This document shows, one piece after another, positions 1-9,843 of a stretch of DNA of 64,000 bases. Every line of letters starts with the position of its first letter. The first letter of the stretch is position 1. This DNA is from Alterluteimonas quercicellularis (lineage in GTDB: Bacteria > Pseudomonadota > Gammaproteobacteria > Xanthomonadales > Xanthomonadaceae): positions 186,001 to 250,000 of the forward strand of contig NZ_JAIWPR010000002.1 in NCBI RefSeq assembly GCF_021191635.1, read 5' to 3'. The position numbers and the translations under genes were made by a program. The notes beneath the pieces are model-generated. The model worked only from the letters and a program-made list of their open reading frames with translations, had not been told where the DNA came from and did not search any database.

Positions 1-1390
1 CGCCCAGCAGCGGGTCGGGGAAGCGCTGGCGCCGGTACACCGGCAGCGAGGAGCGCGGCACCGGCGCGTCCTTCGACGGGCTGTAGCTGCCCTCGGCGCC
101 GTGCACGCCGTCGCGGCCGTCGAGCACCCAGGCGGGCAGGGGGGCGTCGCTCATCGCCCTGCCGGCGGCGATGTCGTCGGCGATCCACTGCGCCACCTGC
201 TGCCAGCCGGCGGCCTGCCAGGTCTCGAACGGGCCCAGCGACCAGCCGTAGCCCCAGCGGATGGCCAGGTCCACGTCGCGCGCGGTCTCGGCGATGTCGG
301 CCAGGTGGTAGGCGCTGTAGTGGAACAGGTCGCGGAACACCGCCCACAGGAACCGGGCCTGGGGATGCGCGCTCTCGCGCAGCCGGGCGAACTTCTGCGC
401 CGGGTCCTTCAGCTTGAGGATCTCGACCACCTCGTCGGCGGCCTTGCGGTCGGCCGGGCGGTAGTCCTGCCGCTCGAGATCCAGCACCAGGATGTCCTTG
501 CCCTGCTTGCGGAACACGCCCGCCCCGGTCTTCTGGCCCAGCGCGCCCTGGGCGATCAGCGCGTCCAGCCAGCCCGGGGCCCGGAAGTAGCGGTGCCAGG
601 GATCGTCGGGCAGGGTGTCGGCCATGGTCTTGATGACGTGGGCCATGGTGTCCAGGCCGACCACGTCGGAGGTGCGGTAGGTCGCCGACTTCGGGCGGCC
701 GATCAGCGGGCCGGTCAGCGCGTCCACCTCGTCGAAGCCCAGCCCGGACTCGGCGGTGTGGTGGGCGGTGGCCAGGATCGAGAACACGCCGATGCGGTTG
801 CCGATGAAGTTCGGGGTGTCCTTGGCGTAGACCACGCCCTTGCCGAGCTGGGTGGTCAGGAAGGTCTCCAGGCCCTCCAGCACGGCGCGGTCGGTGGTCG
901 AGGCCGGGATCAGCTCGGCCAGGTGCATGTAGCGCGGCGGGTTGAAGAAGTGCACGCCGCAGAAGCGATGGCGAAGTTCTTCGGGAAGAACTTCCGCCAA
1001 CTTGTTGATTCCCAGGCCGGACGTATTGCTGGCGAGCACCGCGTGCGCCGGCACGAAGGGCGCGATCTTGCGGTACAGGTCCTGCTTCCAGTCCATGCGC
1101 TCGGCGATCGCCTCGACGATCAGGTCGCAGTCGCGCAGCAGGTCCAGGCCGCCGTCGTAGTTGGCCGGCACGATCGCCTCGGCCAGCGCCCTGTCGGCCA
1201 GCGGCGCCGGGCTCAGCTTGCCCAGGTTGGCGATCGCCTTGAGCACCACGCCGTCGGCGGGACCGTCCTTGGCGGGCAGGTCGAACAGCACCGTGTCCAC
1301 GCCGGCGTTGGTGAGGTGGGCGGCGATCTGCGCGCCCATGACCCCGGCGCCGAGGACGGCGGCGCGGCGGACCAGCAGTTTCTCAGACAT
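1..1390 (-). CDS. 3-hydroxyacyl-CoA dehydrogenase, FadN-like (C-terminus cut by window edge)
   Basis: This enzyme would oxidise 3-hydroxyacyl-CoA with NAD in fatty-acid beta-oxidation in the cytoplasm. The 463 codons visible start at ATG 1390 and run off the window. The N-terminus has the Rossmann motif GAGVMG (about residues 14-19), and the family signature FCGVHFFNPPRYMHLAE lies near residue 150. The C-terminal dehydrogenase domain follows. The family's usual length is near 790 residues with a C-terminal enoyl-CoA hydratase domain, which would lie outside the window. The gene sits 107 bases downstream of a PsrA-like repressor on the same strand, so the two are probably one fatty-acid-responsive transcription unit. 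The bifunctional FadN-type assignment is inferred from the visible half. Confidence 0.85.
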   Translation of the reverse strand, partial: MSEKLLVRRAAVLGAGVMGAQIAAHLTNAGVDTVLFDLPAKDGPADGVVLKAIANLGKLSPAPLADRALAEAIVPANYDGGLDLLRDCDLIVEAIAERMDWKQDLYRKIAPFVPAHAVLASNTSGLGINKLAEVLPEELRHRFCGVHFFNPPRYMHLAELIPASTTDRAVLEGLETFLTTQLGKGVVYAKDTPNFIGNRIGVFSILATAHHTAESGLGFDEVDALTGPLIGRPKSATYRTSDVVGLDTMAHVIKTMADTLPDDPWHRYFRAPGWLDALIAQGALGQKTGAGVFRKQGKDILVLDLERQDYRPADRKAADEVVEILKLKDPAQKFARLRESAHPQARFLWAVFRDLFHYSAYHLADIAETARDVDLAIRWGYGWSLGPFETWQAAGWQQVAQWIADDIAAGRAMSDAPLPAWVLDGRDGVHGAEGSYSPSKDAPVPRSSLPVYRRQRFPDPLLG

Positions 1391-1497
1391 TCTTCGCAAC
1401 TCCTTGATGAATAACGGTCTTACGGTGGCGCGGGGCGCGCGGACCGCCGCACCCCGAACGATCGGATCGGCCGGCGTCCCGGCGGCCGGCCATGCCC

Positions 1498-2145
1498 TCA
1501 GCCGGTGGCGGCCCCGCTGCGGATGCCGGCGGCGGCGAAGCCGATCAGCTCCTCGGCGGCGCGGCGGCGGTGGGTCTCCTCATCGACGCCGCTCGGGCGC
1601 CGGATCAGGCCGAAGTCGGCCATGGCATAGGTGAGCGCGCCACCCAGGAAGTCGAGCCGCCAGTACAGCTGCTCCTTGCCCAGGCCGGGCACGCAGTCGG
1701 CGATGGCGCGGGCGAACTCGCGCTGCACGTGGCCGTAGCGCTCGGACAGGAAGGCGCGCAGGCGGTCGTTCTTCTCGGCGTAGGCGCGGGCGATGACGCG
1801 GATGAAGGCGCCGCCGCCGTTGCGGTCGCCGGCCAGCGCCAGCGCCGGCTCCACGAAGGCGGCCAGCACCGCCTCCAGTTCCCCCGGGCGCTCGCTGCGC
1901 GCGGCGTTCAGCCGGAACAGCCGTTCGGCGCTCATGTCGTCCATGCGCCGGCGGAACACCTCGTTGACCAGGTTCTCCTTGCTGCCGAAGTGGTAGTTCA
2001 CCGCGGCGATGTTGACGTCGGCTCGGCTGGTCACCTGCCGCAGCGAGGTGGCGCCGAAGCCCTGCTGCGCGAACAGTTCCTCGGCGGCACCGAGGATGCG
2101 CTCCTTGGTGGAGAAGGGCTTGGTGGACCAGGAGGTCGTGGACAT
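1498..2145 (-). CDS. psrA: TetR-family regulator, PsrA-like
   Basis: This is a probable acyl-CoA or fatty-acid-responsive repressor of beta-oxidation genes. The 215 residues carry an N-terminal TetR helix-turn-helix (about 12-60) with TKERILGAAEELFAQQGF followed by VNIAAVNYHFGSKENLVNEV. This run closely resembles Pseudomonas PsrA as I recall it. The C-terminal half is a helical ligand-binding domain. Start ATG 2145 was chosen; a TTG at 2157 would add four residues. A palindrome of the PsrA type lies just upstream at 2158-2173 and overlaps the expected transcription start, which suggests autorepression. The next gene downstream on the same strand is a 3-hydroxyacyl-CoA dehydrogenase, which fits the role. 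The family is certain; the specific PsrA orthology is inferred. Confidence 0.8.
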   Translation of the reverse strand: MSTTSWSTKPFSTKERILGAAEELFAQQGFGATSLRQVTSRADVNIAAVNYHFGSKENLVNEVFRRRMDDMSAERLFRLNAARSERPGELEAVLAAFVEPALALAGDRNGGGAFIRVIARAYAEKNDRLRAFLSERYGHVQREFARAIADCVPGLGKEQLYWRLDFLGGALTYAMADFGLIRRPSGVDEETHRRRAAEELIGFAAAGIRSGAATG

Positions 2146-2157
2146 GCGCCGCCGCAA

Positions 2158-2173
2158 TCAAACGATTGTTTGA
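2158..2173. promoter_or_regulatory. PsrA-type operator palindrome
   Basis: The sequence TCAAAC-GATT-GTTTGA is a perfect 6+6 inverted repeat around four bases. It matches the PsrA consensus (G/C)AAAC-N2-4-GTTT(G/C). A -10-like TAGCAT lies at 2179-2174 on the minus strand, so transcription would begin inside the palindrome. This fits autoregulation of the TetR gene. Confidence 0.7.
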
Positions 2174-2344
2174 ATGCTAGGCGGCCTTCCGCGGCGAGGT
2201 CAATCCGCAGTGCAGCACGCGCCGGTCCCGGCGTCCGGGCGCCGGGGCAGGAGAGGACGGCGGCGGCGCCGGCGGGGGCGGCGCGGCCCGCGGCTATCCA
2301 AGGACACCCGCGATGAGCTAGAATCCGTTCCAGCCAGATCGGCT

Positions 2345-2370
2345 AAACCCGCGCACCGCCGCGGGTTTTT
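2345..2370 (+). terminator. terminator-like hairpin in the ndk leader
   Basis: The arms AAACCCGC (2345-2352) and GCGGGTTT (2361-2368) are perfectly complementary around an 8-base loop and run into five Ts. The hairpin lies between a -10-like TAGAAT (2319-2324) and the ndk start at 2424. It could therefore attenuate ndk rather than end another transcript. No upstream plus-strand gene needs a terminator here. Confidence 0.55.
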
Positions 2371-2423
2371 CCATGTTAATCTGGGTCGCGCCATGCCGCG
2401 GCCCGCCTGATCGGAGACATCCC

Positions 2424-2849
<426 letters not shown>

Positions 2850-2865
2850 GCCGCGCAGCCCACCC

Positions 2866-4110
2866 GTGACCGATCCCGCCCGCCCGCAAGCCCTCGACGC
2901 CGCCGCGCCCGCGCCGGCCACCGGGCCCGCGCGCGCCGCGGGCCCGGCGGCGACGGGCGGCGACGCGGCGCCTGCCCGGCAGAACCTGCTGGAGCTGGAC
3001 CGCGAGGGCCTGGAGCGCTTCTTCGTCGAGACCCTCGGCGAGAAGCGCTTCCGCGCCCACCAGATCATGAAGTGGATCCACCACCGCCACGTCACCACGT
3101 TCGCGGAGATGACCGACCTCGGCAAGGCGCTGCGCGGCAAGCTGGAGGCGCACGCCGACATCCGCGTGCCCGGGGTCCAGTTCGAGAAGCCCTCCACCGA
3201 CGGCACCCACAAGTGGCTGCTGGGCATGGACGGCCGCAACGCCATCGAGACGGTGTTCATCCCCGACAAGGGGCGCGGCACGCTGTGCGTGTCCTCGCAG
3301 GTGGGCTGCGCGCTCAACTGCAGCTTCTGCTCGACCGCCACCCAGGGCTTCAACCGCAACCTGTCCACCGCCGAGGTCGTCGGCCAGGTGTGGGTGGCCG
3401 CCCGCCACCTCGGCAACGTGCCGCACCGGCAGCGCCGGCTCACCAACGTGGTGATGATGGGCATGGGCGAGCCGCTGATGAACTTCGACAACGTCGTGCG
3501 CGCGATGAGCGTGATGCGCGACGACCTGGGCTACGGCCTGGCCAACAAGCGCGTGACCCTGTCGACCGCGGGCATGGTGCCGATGATCGACCGGCTGGGC
3601 GAGTGCAGCGACGTCTCGCTGGCGGTGTCCCTGCACGCGCCCAACGACGAACTGCGCAGCCAGCTGGTGCCGCTGAACCGCAAGTACCCGATCGCGGAGC
3701 TGATGGAGGCCTGCAAGCGCTACGCGCTGCGCCGCCGCGGCACCTCGATCACCTTCGAGTACACGCTGATGCGCGGCGTCAACGACCGCCCGGAGCACGC
3801 GCGCCAGTTGGCCGGGCTGATGCGCGCCTTCGACCGCGCGGTGCAGATGAAGGACGCCGCCAAGGTCAACCTGATCCCGTTCAACCCGTTCCCCGGCACC
3901 GCCTACGAGCGCGCGGAGGAGGGCGACATCCGCGCCTTCCAGAAGCTGCTGCTCGACGCGCAGGTGCTGACCACCGTGCGCCGGACCCGCGGCGACGACA
4001 TCGACGCGGCCTGCGGCCAGCTCAAGGGCCAGGTCGCCGACCGCACCCGCCGCCAGGCCGAGTTCCGCCGCCGCCTGCAGGGGCAGGAAGGCGTCGATGC
4101 CGCGGCCTGA
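2866..4110 (+). CDS. rlmN: dual-specificity 23S rRNA/tRNA adenine C2-methyltransferase
   Basis: This radical-SAM enzyme methylates C2 of A2503 in 23S rRNA and A37 in some tRNAs. The 414 residues begin at GTG 2866. The [4Fe-4S] motif CxxxCxxC is Cys148, Cys152 and Cys155 in [20 protein letters not shown] conserved C-terminal catalytic cysteine is at about residue 383 ([11 protein letters not shown]). The first 40 residues are an Ala/Pro-rich extension of low complexity, so the true start could be slightly later. The gene follows ndk by 16 bases and overlaps the pilW start by 14 bases, which points to one operon. Confidence 0.96.
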   Translation: MTDPARPQALDAAAPAPATGPARAAGPAATGGDAAPARQNLLELDREGLERFFVETLGEKRFRAHQIMKWIHHRHVTTFAEMTDLGKALRGKLEAHADIRVPGVQFEKPSTDGTHKWLLGMDGRNAIETVFIPDKGRGTLCVSSQVGCALNCSFCSTATQGFNRNLSTAEVVGQVWVAARHLGNVPHRQRRLTNVVMMGMGEPLMNFDNVVRAMSVMRDDLGYGLANKRVTLSTAGMVPMIDRLGECSDVSLAVSLHAPNDELRSQLVPLNRKYPIAELMEACKRYALRRRGTSITFEYTLMRGVNDRPEHARQLAGLMRAFDRAVQMKDAAKVNLIPFNPFPGTAYERAEEGDIRAFQKLLLDAQVLTTVRRTRGDDIDAACGQLKGQVADRTRRQAEFRRRLQGQEGVDAAA

Positions 4111-4930
4111 GCCGCTCGCCCGGATCCTGCTCGTCGCCGCGGTCGCGGCCGCCGTGCTGGCGGCCGGCTGCTCGCGGCTGACCTTCATCCGCAAGGACTA
4201 CACCCGCAGCAAGCAGGTGCAGGTGGCGCCCGACTACGAGTTCAAGAGTACCCCGGACCAGCGCCGGCGCAACGAGGCGGCGGTGCACCTGTCGCGCGCC
4301 GACCGCGCGCTCGCGCAGGGCGACGCGGCCGCCGCCGCCGGGCATGCGCGCGACGCGCTGCGCGTGGACCGGAACTCGGTCGACGCGCTGACCCTGCTCG
4401 GGCTGCTGGAGGCGCGCGCCGGCCGGACCACCGAGGCGGGCGGCTACTACCGCCAGGCCGCGGAGGCCGCGCCCGACAACGCGGTCGCGCTCAACAACTA
4501 CGGCGCCTGGCTGTGCGGCAACGGCCGCGCCGCCGAGGCGATGCCGTACTTCGACCGCATCCTCGCCGACCCGCGCCAGGGCAACGTCGCCAACGCGCTC
4601 GCCAACGCCGGCGCCTGCGCGGAGGCCGCGGGACAGCCGGGACGCGTCGAGCGCGACCTGCGCGCGGCGCTGGAACTGGACCCGGTCAACGTGGTGGCGT
4701 TGTCATCGCTGGCCGAATACCAGTACCGTAATGGGCGCTACCTGGAGGCGCGGGCGTTCTCGGAGCGCCGCCTCGCCGCGGCACCGGCCTCCGCCGGCGC
4801 GCTTCTAATTGCGTCACAGATCGAAGACAGACTCGGCGACAGGACCGCCGCCGAGCGCTATCGTCAGCGGATGGGAACGGAATTCCCGGGCACGCTGTCC
4901 GAACAAGCCGGGGAAAGCAGTCGACCATGA
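4097..4930 (+). CDS. pilW: type IV pilus biogenesis/stability lipoprotein PilW (PilF)
   Basis: This outer-membrane lipoprotein is the pilotin needed to assemble or stabilise the PilQ secretin of type IV pili. The 277-residue protein has a lipoprotein signal ending LAAGC, with Cys25 as the lipidation site. Tandem TPR repeats span about residues 55-265 (for example [20 protein letters not shown] and [14 protein letters not shown]). It overlaps the end of rlmN by 14 bases. Its stop shares ATGA with the rodZ start at 4927, so translation is probably coupled. Confidence 0.92.
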   Translation: MPRPEPLARILLVAAVAAAVLAAGCSRLTFIRKDYTRSKQVQVAPDYEFKSTPDQRRRNEAAVHLSRADRALAQGDAAAAAGHARDALRVDRNSVDALTLLGLLEARAGRTTEAGGYYRQAAEAAPDNAVALNNYGAWLCGNGRAAEAMPYFDRILADPRQGNVANALANAGACAEAAGQPGRVERDLRAALELDPVNVVALSSLAEYQYRNGRYLEARAFSERRLAAAPASAGALLIASQIEDRLGDRTAAERYRQRMGTEFPGTLSEQAGESSRP

Positions 4931-5781
4931 CATCTGCAGCGAATCCAGGCCTGCCCGAAGCCGGGCACGGGGAACGCCTGCGGGAAGCGCGATCGCGTGC
5001 CGGCCTGAGCGTCGAGCGGGTCGCCGAGCGGATGCGCGTGCCGGTGCGCGTCGTGGAATCGCTCGAGGCCGAGGACTGGGGCCGGCTGGGCGCGCCGGTG
5101 TTCGTGCGCGGTCAGATCCGCAGCTACGCCCGCGCGCTCGGGCTCGGCGCCGACGACCTGCTGCCGGCCGGGGCGAGCCAGCCGGTGCAGCCGGCGACCC
5201 TGCAGCCCAGGACCTACACCTCGCCGCTGCAGCGCTTCGCCGAACAGGCCTCGCGGCGGCTGGTCTACGTGGTGATCACCGCGGCGATCGCGGTGCCGGT
5301 GTGGATGGTGACCCGCCAGCACGTGGAGGGCGATGCCCGTTCGATCGCCTCGCTCGACGTCGACCCGGCCACGCTGCCGGGCGCCGCGCCGGCGCAGGGC
5401 CCCGCGCCCGGCGTCGCCGGGGAGCCGTCGCCGCCGGCGGCGCAGCCGCAGCCGCAGCGGCCGTTCGTGGCCTCCATGACCCCGCCGATCCAGCGTGCGC
5501 CCGCGCCGGCGCGGGCGGCCGAACTGTCTCTGAACGTGACCGGCGACAGCTGGGTGCGGGTGACCGCCCCGGACGGCACCGAGATCGAGCAGGCCCTGCT
5601 GCGCGCCGGCGAGAGCCGCCGCTACGAGGCCGGGCAGGTGGGCCGCGTCGTGCTGGGCAACGCCGGAGCGGTGGAAGTGCGGCGCGGCGACGAGGTCCAG
5701 GACATCGCCCCCTTCATGCGCGCGAACGTGGCGCGCTTTACGGTATCCTCTGACGGCTCGCTCGCTCCGCTTTCGGAGTGA
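4927..5781 (+). CDS. rodZ: cytoskeletal protein RodZ
   Basis: RodZ links the MreB cytoskeleton to the inner membrane and helps set rod shape. In the 284 residues, an N-terminal Xre-type helix-turn-helix domain covers about 15-80 (GERLREARSRAGLSVERVAE). One membrane segment follows near 115-135 (RLVYVVITAAIAVPVWMV), then a Pro/Ala/Gln-rich periplasmic linker. A C-terminal RodZ domain covers about 195-280. It starts in an ATGA overlap with pilW. In Escherichia coli rodZ is followed by ispG and hisS, which are absent here. Confidence 0.93.
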   Translation: MTSAANPGLPEAGHGERLREARSRAGLSVERVAERMRVPVRVVESLEAEDWGRLGAPVFVRGQIRSYARALGLGADDLLPAGASQPVQPATLQPRTYTSPLQRFAEQASRRLVYVVITAAIAVPVWMVTRQHVEGDARSIASLDVDPATLPGAAPAQGPAPGVAGEPSPPAAQPQPQRPFVASMTPPIQRAPAPARAAELSLNVTGDSWVRVTAPDGTEIEQALLRAGESRRYEAGQVGRVVLGNAGAVEVRRGDEVQDIAPFMRANVARFTVSSDGSLAPLSE

Positions 5782-5886
5782 GCAACGGCGCGCCCGAGCG
5801 GCGCGCCACGCACGGCCAGCCGGCCCGGCCCCGGGCCCCCGAGAAGAACAACAGCCCGCGGGCCACGCCGCGCGGCGAGAGACAGC

Positions 5887-6519
5887 ATGGCGATCGACGA
5901 TCCTCTAGACGAACACGAACAGGGCGAACGCGTCCGCGACTGGCTGCGGCAGAACGGCTTCGGCATCCTCGCCGGCATCCTGATCGCGCTGGGCCTGATC
6001 GGCGGCTGGCGCTGGTGGCAGGCCCGCGAGCACGCCGGGCGCGTGGAGGCCGGCGCCGCCTACCAGCGCCTGGTGACCGACCTCGGCAGCGGCGACCTCG
6101 AGGACGCCAAGGCCCAGGTGGCGGCGATGCGGGGCACCGGCTACGGCGAGCTGGCCGTGCTGGACCTGGCCCGGGCGCAGCTCGACGCCGGCGACCGCGA
6201 CGGCGCCATCGAGACCCTGCAGTCCGGCGACGCCGGCGATCCGGCGCTGGAGCCGATCCGCCGCCAGCGCCTGGCGCAGCTGCTGATCGAGGCCGACCGC
6301 GCCGAGGAGGCGGCGACCCTGCTCGCCGGGGCCGAGGACGTCGCCGGCCTGGAGACGCTCGGCGACGCCCAGGTGGCGCTGGAGCGCGACGCCGAGGCCC
6401 GCGAGGCCTACGCCCGCGCGCTGGCGCTGGCCGATGTCGCCTCGCCCGGCCGCGGCCTGATCGAACTCAAGCTCGCCGACGTCGGCGGCGAACCGCCCCA
6501 GAACGAGGTCACCCGATGA
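5887..6519 (+). CDS. yfgM: YfgM-like tetratricopeptide membrane protein
   Basis: YfgM is an ancillary SecYEG-associated protein that works with periplasmic chaperones. The 210 residues have a short cytoplasmic N-terminus and one membrane segment at about 22-42 ([20 protein letters not shown]). A helical TPR-like periplasmic domain follows. It lies directly before bamB and overlaps it by ATGA (6516-6519), the usual YfgM-BamB pairing at the envelope. A gap of 105 bases separates it from rodZ. Confidence 0.88.
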   Translation: MAIDDPLDEHEQGERVRDWLRQNGFGILAGILIALGLIGGWRWWQAREHAGRVEAGAAYQRLVTDLGSGDLEDAKAQVAAMRGTGYGELAVLDLARAQLDAGDRDGAIETLQSGDAGDPALEPIRRQRLAQLLIEADRAEEAATLLAGAEDVAGLETLGDAQVALERDAEAREAYARALALADVASPGRGLIELKLADVGGEPPQNEVTR

Positions 6520-7709
6520 AGTCTGCCGAACGCTCCGTTGCCCTGCGTACCGCCACCCTGCTGCTGTGCGCGGTCGCCCTGGCCGGCTGCAGCACCGTGC
6601 GCGGCTGGTTCAGCAAGGACGACGACGAGGCGCCCAACACCACCGATCCCGCCGAGCTGGTGGAGTTCACCGCCACCGCCACGCCGACCCGCCTGTGGAC
6701 GGCCAGCGCCGGCAAGGGCGAGCGCCGCATCGGCGCGCGGCAGGCGCCGACGATCGCCGACGGCCGCGTCTACGCCGCTGCGGTCAACGGCGGCGTGCAC
6801 GCCTACGACCTGCAGACCGGCGCCTCGGTCTGGCGCTACGAGTCCGACCTGCGGCTGTCGGGCGGTCCCGGCGCCGGCGACGGGCTGGTGGTCGTCGGCG
6901 GCCTCGACGGCGAGGTGATCGCGCTCGACGCCGCCACCGGCGCCGAGCGCTGGCAGGCCAAGGTCGGCAACGAGGTGCTGGCGGCCCCGGCAATCGGGCA
7001 GGGCGTGGTGATCGTGCGCTCCAACGACGGCCGGGTGACCGCGTTCGACGCCGCCAGCGGCGATCGCCGCTGGTTCTGGGTGCGCGAGCTGCCCACGCTG
7101 ACCGTGCGCGGCCACGGCGGGGCCACGCTCGGCCCGGGCTTCGTCTTCGTGGGCAACGACGACGGCACCGTCGCCGCGCTCGGCATCGCCGACGGCCGCG
7201 TGCTGTGGGAGCAGATGGTCGGCACGCCCGACGGGCGCACCGAGCTCGAGCGCATGGCCGACGTCGACGGCACCCCGGTGCTCGACGGCGCGGTGCTGTT
7301 CGCCTCCAGCTACAAGCGGCAGACGATGGCCATCGAGGCGCCGAGCGGCCGCCCGATCTGGGCCAGCGACCGCGGCGGCGTCGGCCGCCTCGGCCTGGCG
7401 CCGGCGCTGCTGACCGTCTCCGACCCGGCTGGCACCGTGTGGGGCCTGGACAAGCGCAGCGGCGCGGCGATGTGGCAGCAGGACGCGCTGGCGCGCCGCA
7501 ACCTGACCGCGGCCGCGGTCCACGGCGACTACGCGGTCGTGGGCGACTACGACGGCTACCTGCACTGGCTGCGCCTGGACGACGGCCAGTTCGCGGCCCG
7601 GTCCCGCGCCGGACGCAAGGCGCTGCTGGGCGCACCGGCGGTCGCCGACGGCGTGCTGGTGGTGCAGAACGTCGAAGGCGACCTGAGCGCCTGGCGCATC
7701 GGCCAGTAG
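6516..7709 (+). CDS. bamB: outer membrane assembly lipoprotein BamB
   Basis: BamB is a scaffold of the BAM complex that inserts beta-barrel proteins into the outer membrane. The 397 residues start [20 protein letters not shown] and have lipobox ALAGC, with Cys25 as the lipidation site. The remainder is an eight-bladed beta-propeller with PQQ-like repeats such as [19 protein letters not shown] and [18 protein letters not shown]. Its ATG overlaps the yfgM stop. A 149-base spacer with a -10-like TACCAT near 7783-7788 precedes der. Confidence 0.96.
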   Translation: MKSAERSVALRTATLLLCAVALAGCSTVRGWFSKDDDEAPNTTDPAELVEFTATATPTRLWTASAGKGERRIGARQAPTIADGRVYAAAVNGGVHAYDLQTGASVWRYESDLRLSGGPGAGDGLVVVGGLDGEVIALDAATGAERWQAKVGNEVLAAPAIGQGVVIVRSNDGRVTAFDAASGDRRWFWVRELPTLTVRGHGGATLGPGFVFVGNDDGTVAALGIADGRVLWEQMVGTPDGRTELERMADVDGTPVLDGAVLFASSYKRQTMAIEAPSGRPIWASDRGGVGRLGLAPALLTVSDPAGTVWGLDKRSGAAMWQQDALARRNLTAAAVHGDYAVVGDYDGYLHWLRLDDGQFAARSRAGRKALLGAPAVADGVLVVQNVEGDLSAWRIGQ

Positions 7710-7858
7710 TCCCCGCGGCGGGTCCCCCGGGGCGCCTGCCGGCGCCCGGGCCTGCAGTCCCGGGCCGCACGCGGGCCGTCCGCTACCATGTCCCGGTCGC
7801 GCCCGTCGCGGCCGAGGCCGTGTCCGGCCCGCTCTCCCGTTTCGCAAGGCCATCGCCC

Positions 7859-9259
7859 ATGTTGCCCCTCGTCGCCCTGGTGGGCCGCCCGAACGTCGGC
7901 AAGTCGACGCTCTTCAACGCGCTGACCCGCACCCGCGACGCGCTCGTCCACGACGAGCCCGGGGTGACCCGGGACCGCCACTACGGCATGTGCCGGCTGT
8001 CGCCCGAGCGCCCGTTCGTGCTGGTGGACACCGGCGGCATCGGCGGCGACGAGGCCGGGCTGGCGGGCGCCACCGCGCGGCAGGCCCGCGCCGCGGCCGA
8101 GGAGGCCGACCTGGTGCTGTTCGTGGTCGACGGCCGCGAGGGCGCCTCCGCGCTCGACGACGACCTCATGCAATGGCTGCGCCGGCACGACCGGCCCACG
8201 CTGCTGGTGGTCAACAAGACCGACGGCATCGACGCCCGCGCGGCGATGGCCGAGTTCGCCCGCTACGGCTTCGACGACGCGGTGGCGGTTTCCTCCTCGC
8301 ACCGCGTCGGCCTGGACGACCTGCTCGACGACGTGCTGGCGCGGCTGCCGTCCGAAGGCGAGGGCGAGGCGCCGGACGAGGACCCGGAGCGGATGCGCAT
8401 CGCCTTCGTCGGGCGCCCCAACGTCGGCAAGTCGACCCTGGTCAACCGCCTGCTCGGCGAGGAGCGGATGATCGCCTCCGAGGTGCCGGGCACCACCCGC
8501 GACTCGATCTCCGTCGACCTGGAGCGCGACGGCCGCCGCTACCGGCTGATCGACACCGCCGGCATCCGCCGCAAGGGGCGGGTGGAGGAGGCGGTGGAGA
8601 AGTTCTCGGTGGTCAAGACGCTGCAGGCCATCGAGCAGTGCCAGGTGGCGGTGGTGCTGCTCGACGCCAGCGAGGGCGTAACCGACCAGGACGCCAGCGT
8701 GCTGGGCGCGGTGCTCGACGCCGGGCGCGCGCTGGTGGTGGCGGTCAACAAGTGGGACGGCCTGAGCGCCTACCAGCGCGAGCAGGTGGAGGCGCTGCTG
8801 TCGCGCAAGCTCGCCTTCGTGCCCTGGGCGGAGGCCGTGCGCATCAGCGCGATGCACGGCTCGGGCCTGCGCGAGCTGTTCCGTGCGATCCACCGCGCCC
8901 ACGTCTCCGCGACCCGCGAGTTCGGCACCACCGAGGTCACCCGCGCGCTGGAGGCCGCCTACGCCGCCAACCCGCCGCCGACGGTGCGCGGCCACGTCCC
9001 CAAGCTGCGCTTCGCCCACCCGGGCGGCAGCAACCCGCCGACGATCGTGGTCCACGGCAGCCGGCTGAAGTCGCTGCCGCCCAGCTACCACCGCTACCTC
9101 GAGAACTTCTTCCGCAAGCGCTTCAAGCTGGTCGGCACGCCGGTGCGCTTCGTCTTCAAGGAAGGCGAGAACCCGTACAAGGACCGCAAGAACGAGCTGA
9201 CCGAGCGCCAGGTGGCGCGCAAGCGGCGGCTGATCCGGCACGTCAAGCGCGGCAAGTGA
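7859..9259 (+). CDS. der: ribosome biogenesis GTPase Der (EngA)
   Basis: Der is an essential double-GTPase that matures the 50S subunit. The 466 residues have two G domains, each with a P-loop GRPNVGKST (about 9-17 and 183-191). Each also has NKxD motifs (VVNKTDG and AVNKWDG). A C-terminal KH-like domain binds rRNA. The start is ATG 7859. The stop overlaps the mobA GTG start in GTGA at 9256-9259. Confidence 0.97.
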   Translation: MLPLVALVGRPNVGKSTLFNALTRTRDALVHDEPGVTRDRHYGMCRLSPERPFVLVDTGGIGGDEAGLAGATARQARAAAEEADLVLFVVDGREGASALDDDLMQWLRRHDRPTLLVVNKTDGIDARAAMAEFARYGFDDAVAVSSSHRVGLDDLLDDVLARLPSEGEGEAPDEDPERMRIAFVGRPNVGKSTLVNRLLGEERMIASEVPGTTRDSISVDLERDGRRYRLIDTAGIRRKGRVEEAVEKFSVVKTLQAIEQCQVAVVLLDASEGVTDQDASVLGAVLDAGRALVVAVNKWDGLSAYQREQVEALLSRKLAFVPWAEAVRISAMHGSGLRELFRAIHRAHVSATREFGTTEVTRALEAAYAANPPPTVRGHVPKLRFAHPGGSNPPTIVVHGSRLKSLPPSYHRYLENFFRKRFKLVGTPVRFVFKEGENPYKDRKNELTERQVARKRRLIRHVKRGK

Positions 9260-9843
9260 GCGCCCGCGCGCCCGCGCAGGTCACGCTCGGCATCCTCGCC
9301 GGCGGCCGCGCCACCCGGCTGGGCGGGCGCGACAAGGCCTGGCTGCGGCGCGACGGCCTTGCGCAGGTGGAGCGCGTGGCCGCGGCGCTCGGGCCGCTGG
9401 CCGTGCGCGTGCTGGTGAGCGCGAACCGCGATCCCGGGCGCTACGCCGCGATCGGGCTGAAGACGGTGGCCGACCGGGCCCCGGACCGCGGACCGCTGGG
9501 CGGGCTGCACGCGCTGGCCGCGGCCTGCCGCACCCCCTGGCTGCTGACCGTGCCGGTGGACGTCGCTCGGCCCGACGCCGGCGTCGCGGCGCGCCTGCTG
9601 GCGGCGCCGGAGCCGGCGTTCGTCGTCGACGAGGACGGTGTGCAGCCGCTGTTCGCCTGCTGGCCGGGCGCCGCGCTCGCCGCCGCGGCCGCCGAAGCCC
9701 TGGCCGAGGACCGCCTCGCGGTGCAGGCGCTGCAGCGCCGGCTGGACATGCGCGCGCTGGCGGTGGCCGGCCGGCTGGGCAACCTCAACACGCCGGCCGA
9801 CCTGGCCGCGGCCGGCATCGCGCCCGATCCGGAGGCTGGATGA
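9256..9843 (+). CDS. mobA: molybdenum cofactor guanylyltransferase
   Basis: MobA attaches GMP from GTP to molybdopterin to form the MGD cofactor. The 195-residue protein has the nucleotidyltransferase signature [16 protein letters not shown] near the N-terminus and the acceptor-site motif [10 protein letters not shown]. The GTG start overlaps the der stop, and the stop overlaps the moeA ATG (ATGA at 9840). Der-MobA-MoeA coupling makes der the head of a molybdenum-cofactor operon here. Confidence 0.93.
   Translation: MSARAPAQVTLGILAGGRATRLGGRDKAWLRRDGLAQVERVAAALGPLAVRVLVSANRDPGRYAAIGLKTVADRAPDRGPLGGLHALAAACRTPWLLTVPVDVARPDAGVAARLLAAPEPAFVVDEDGVQPLFACWPGAALAAAAAEALAEDRLAVQALQRRLDMRALAVAGRLGNLNTPADLAAAGIAPDPEAG

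Noticed and set aside
101..1414. Long plus-strand open frame opposite the 3-hydroxyacyl-CoA dehydrogenase
   Set aside because: It is antisense to a gene with clear catalytic motifs. Its translation is Gly/Val/His/Arg-rich low complexity, typical of the shadow frame in very GC-rich DNA.
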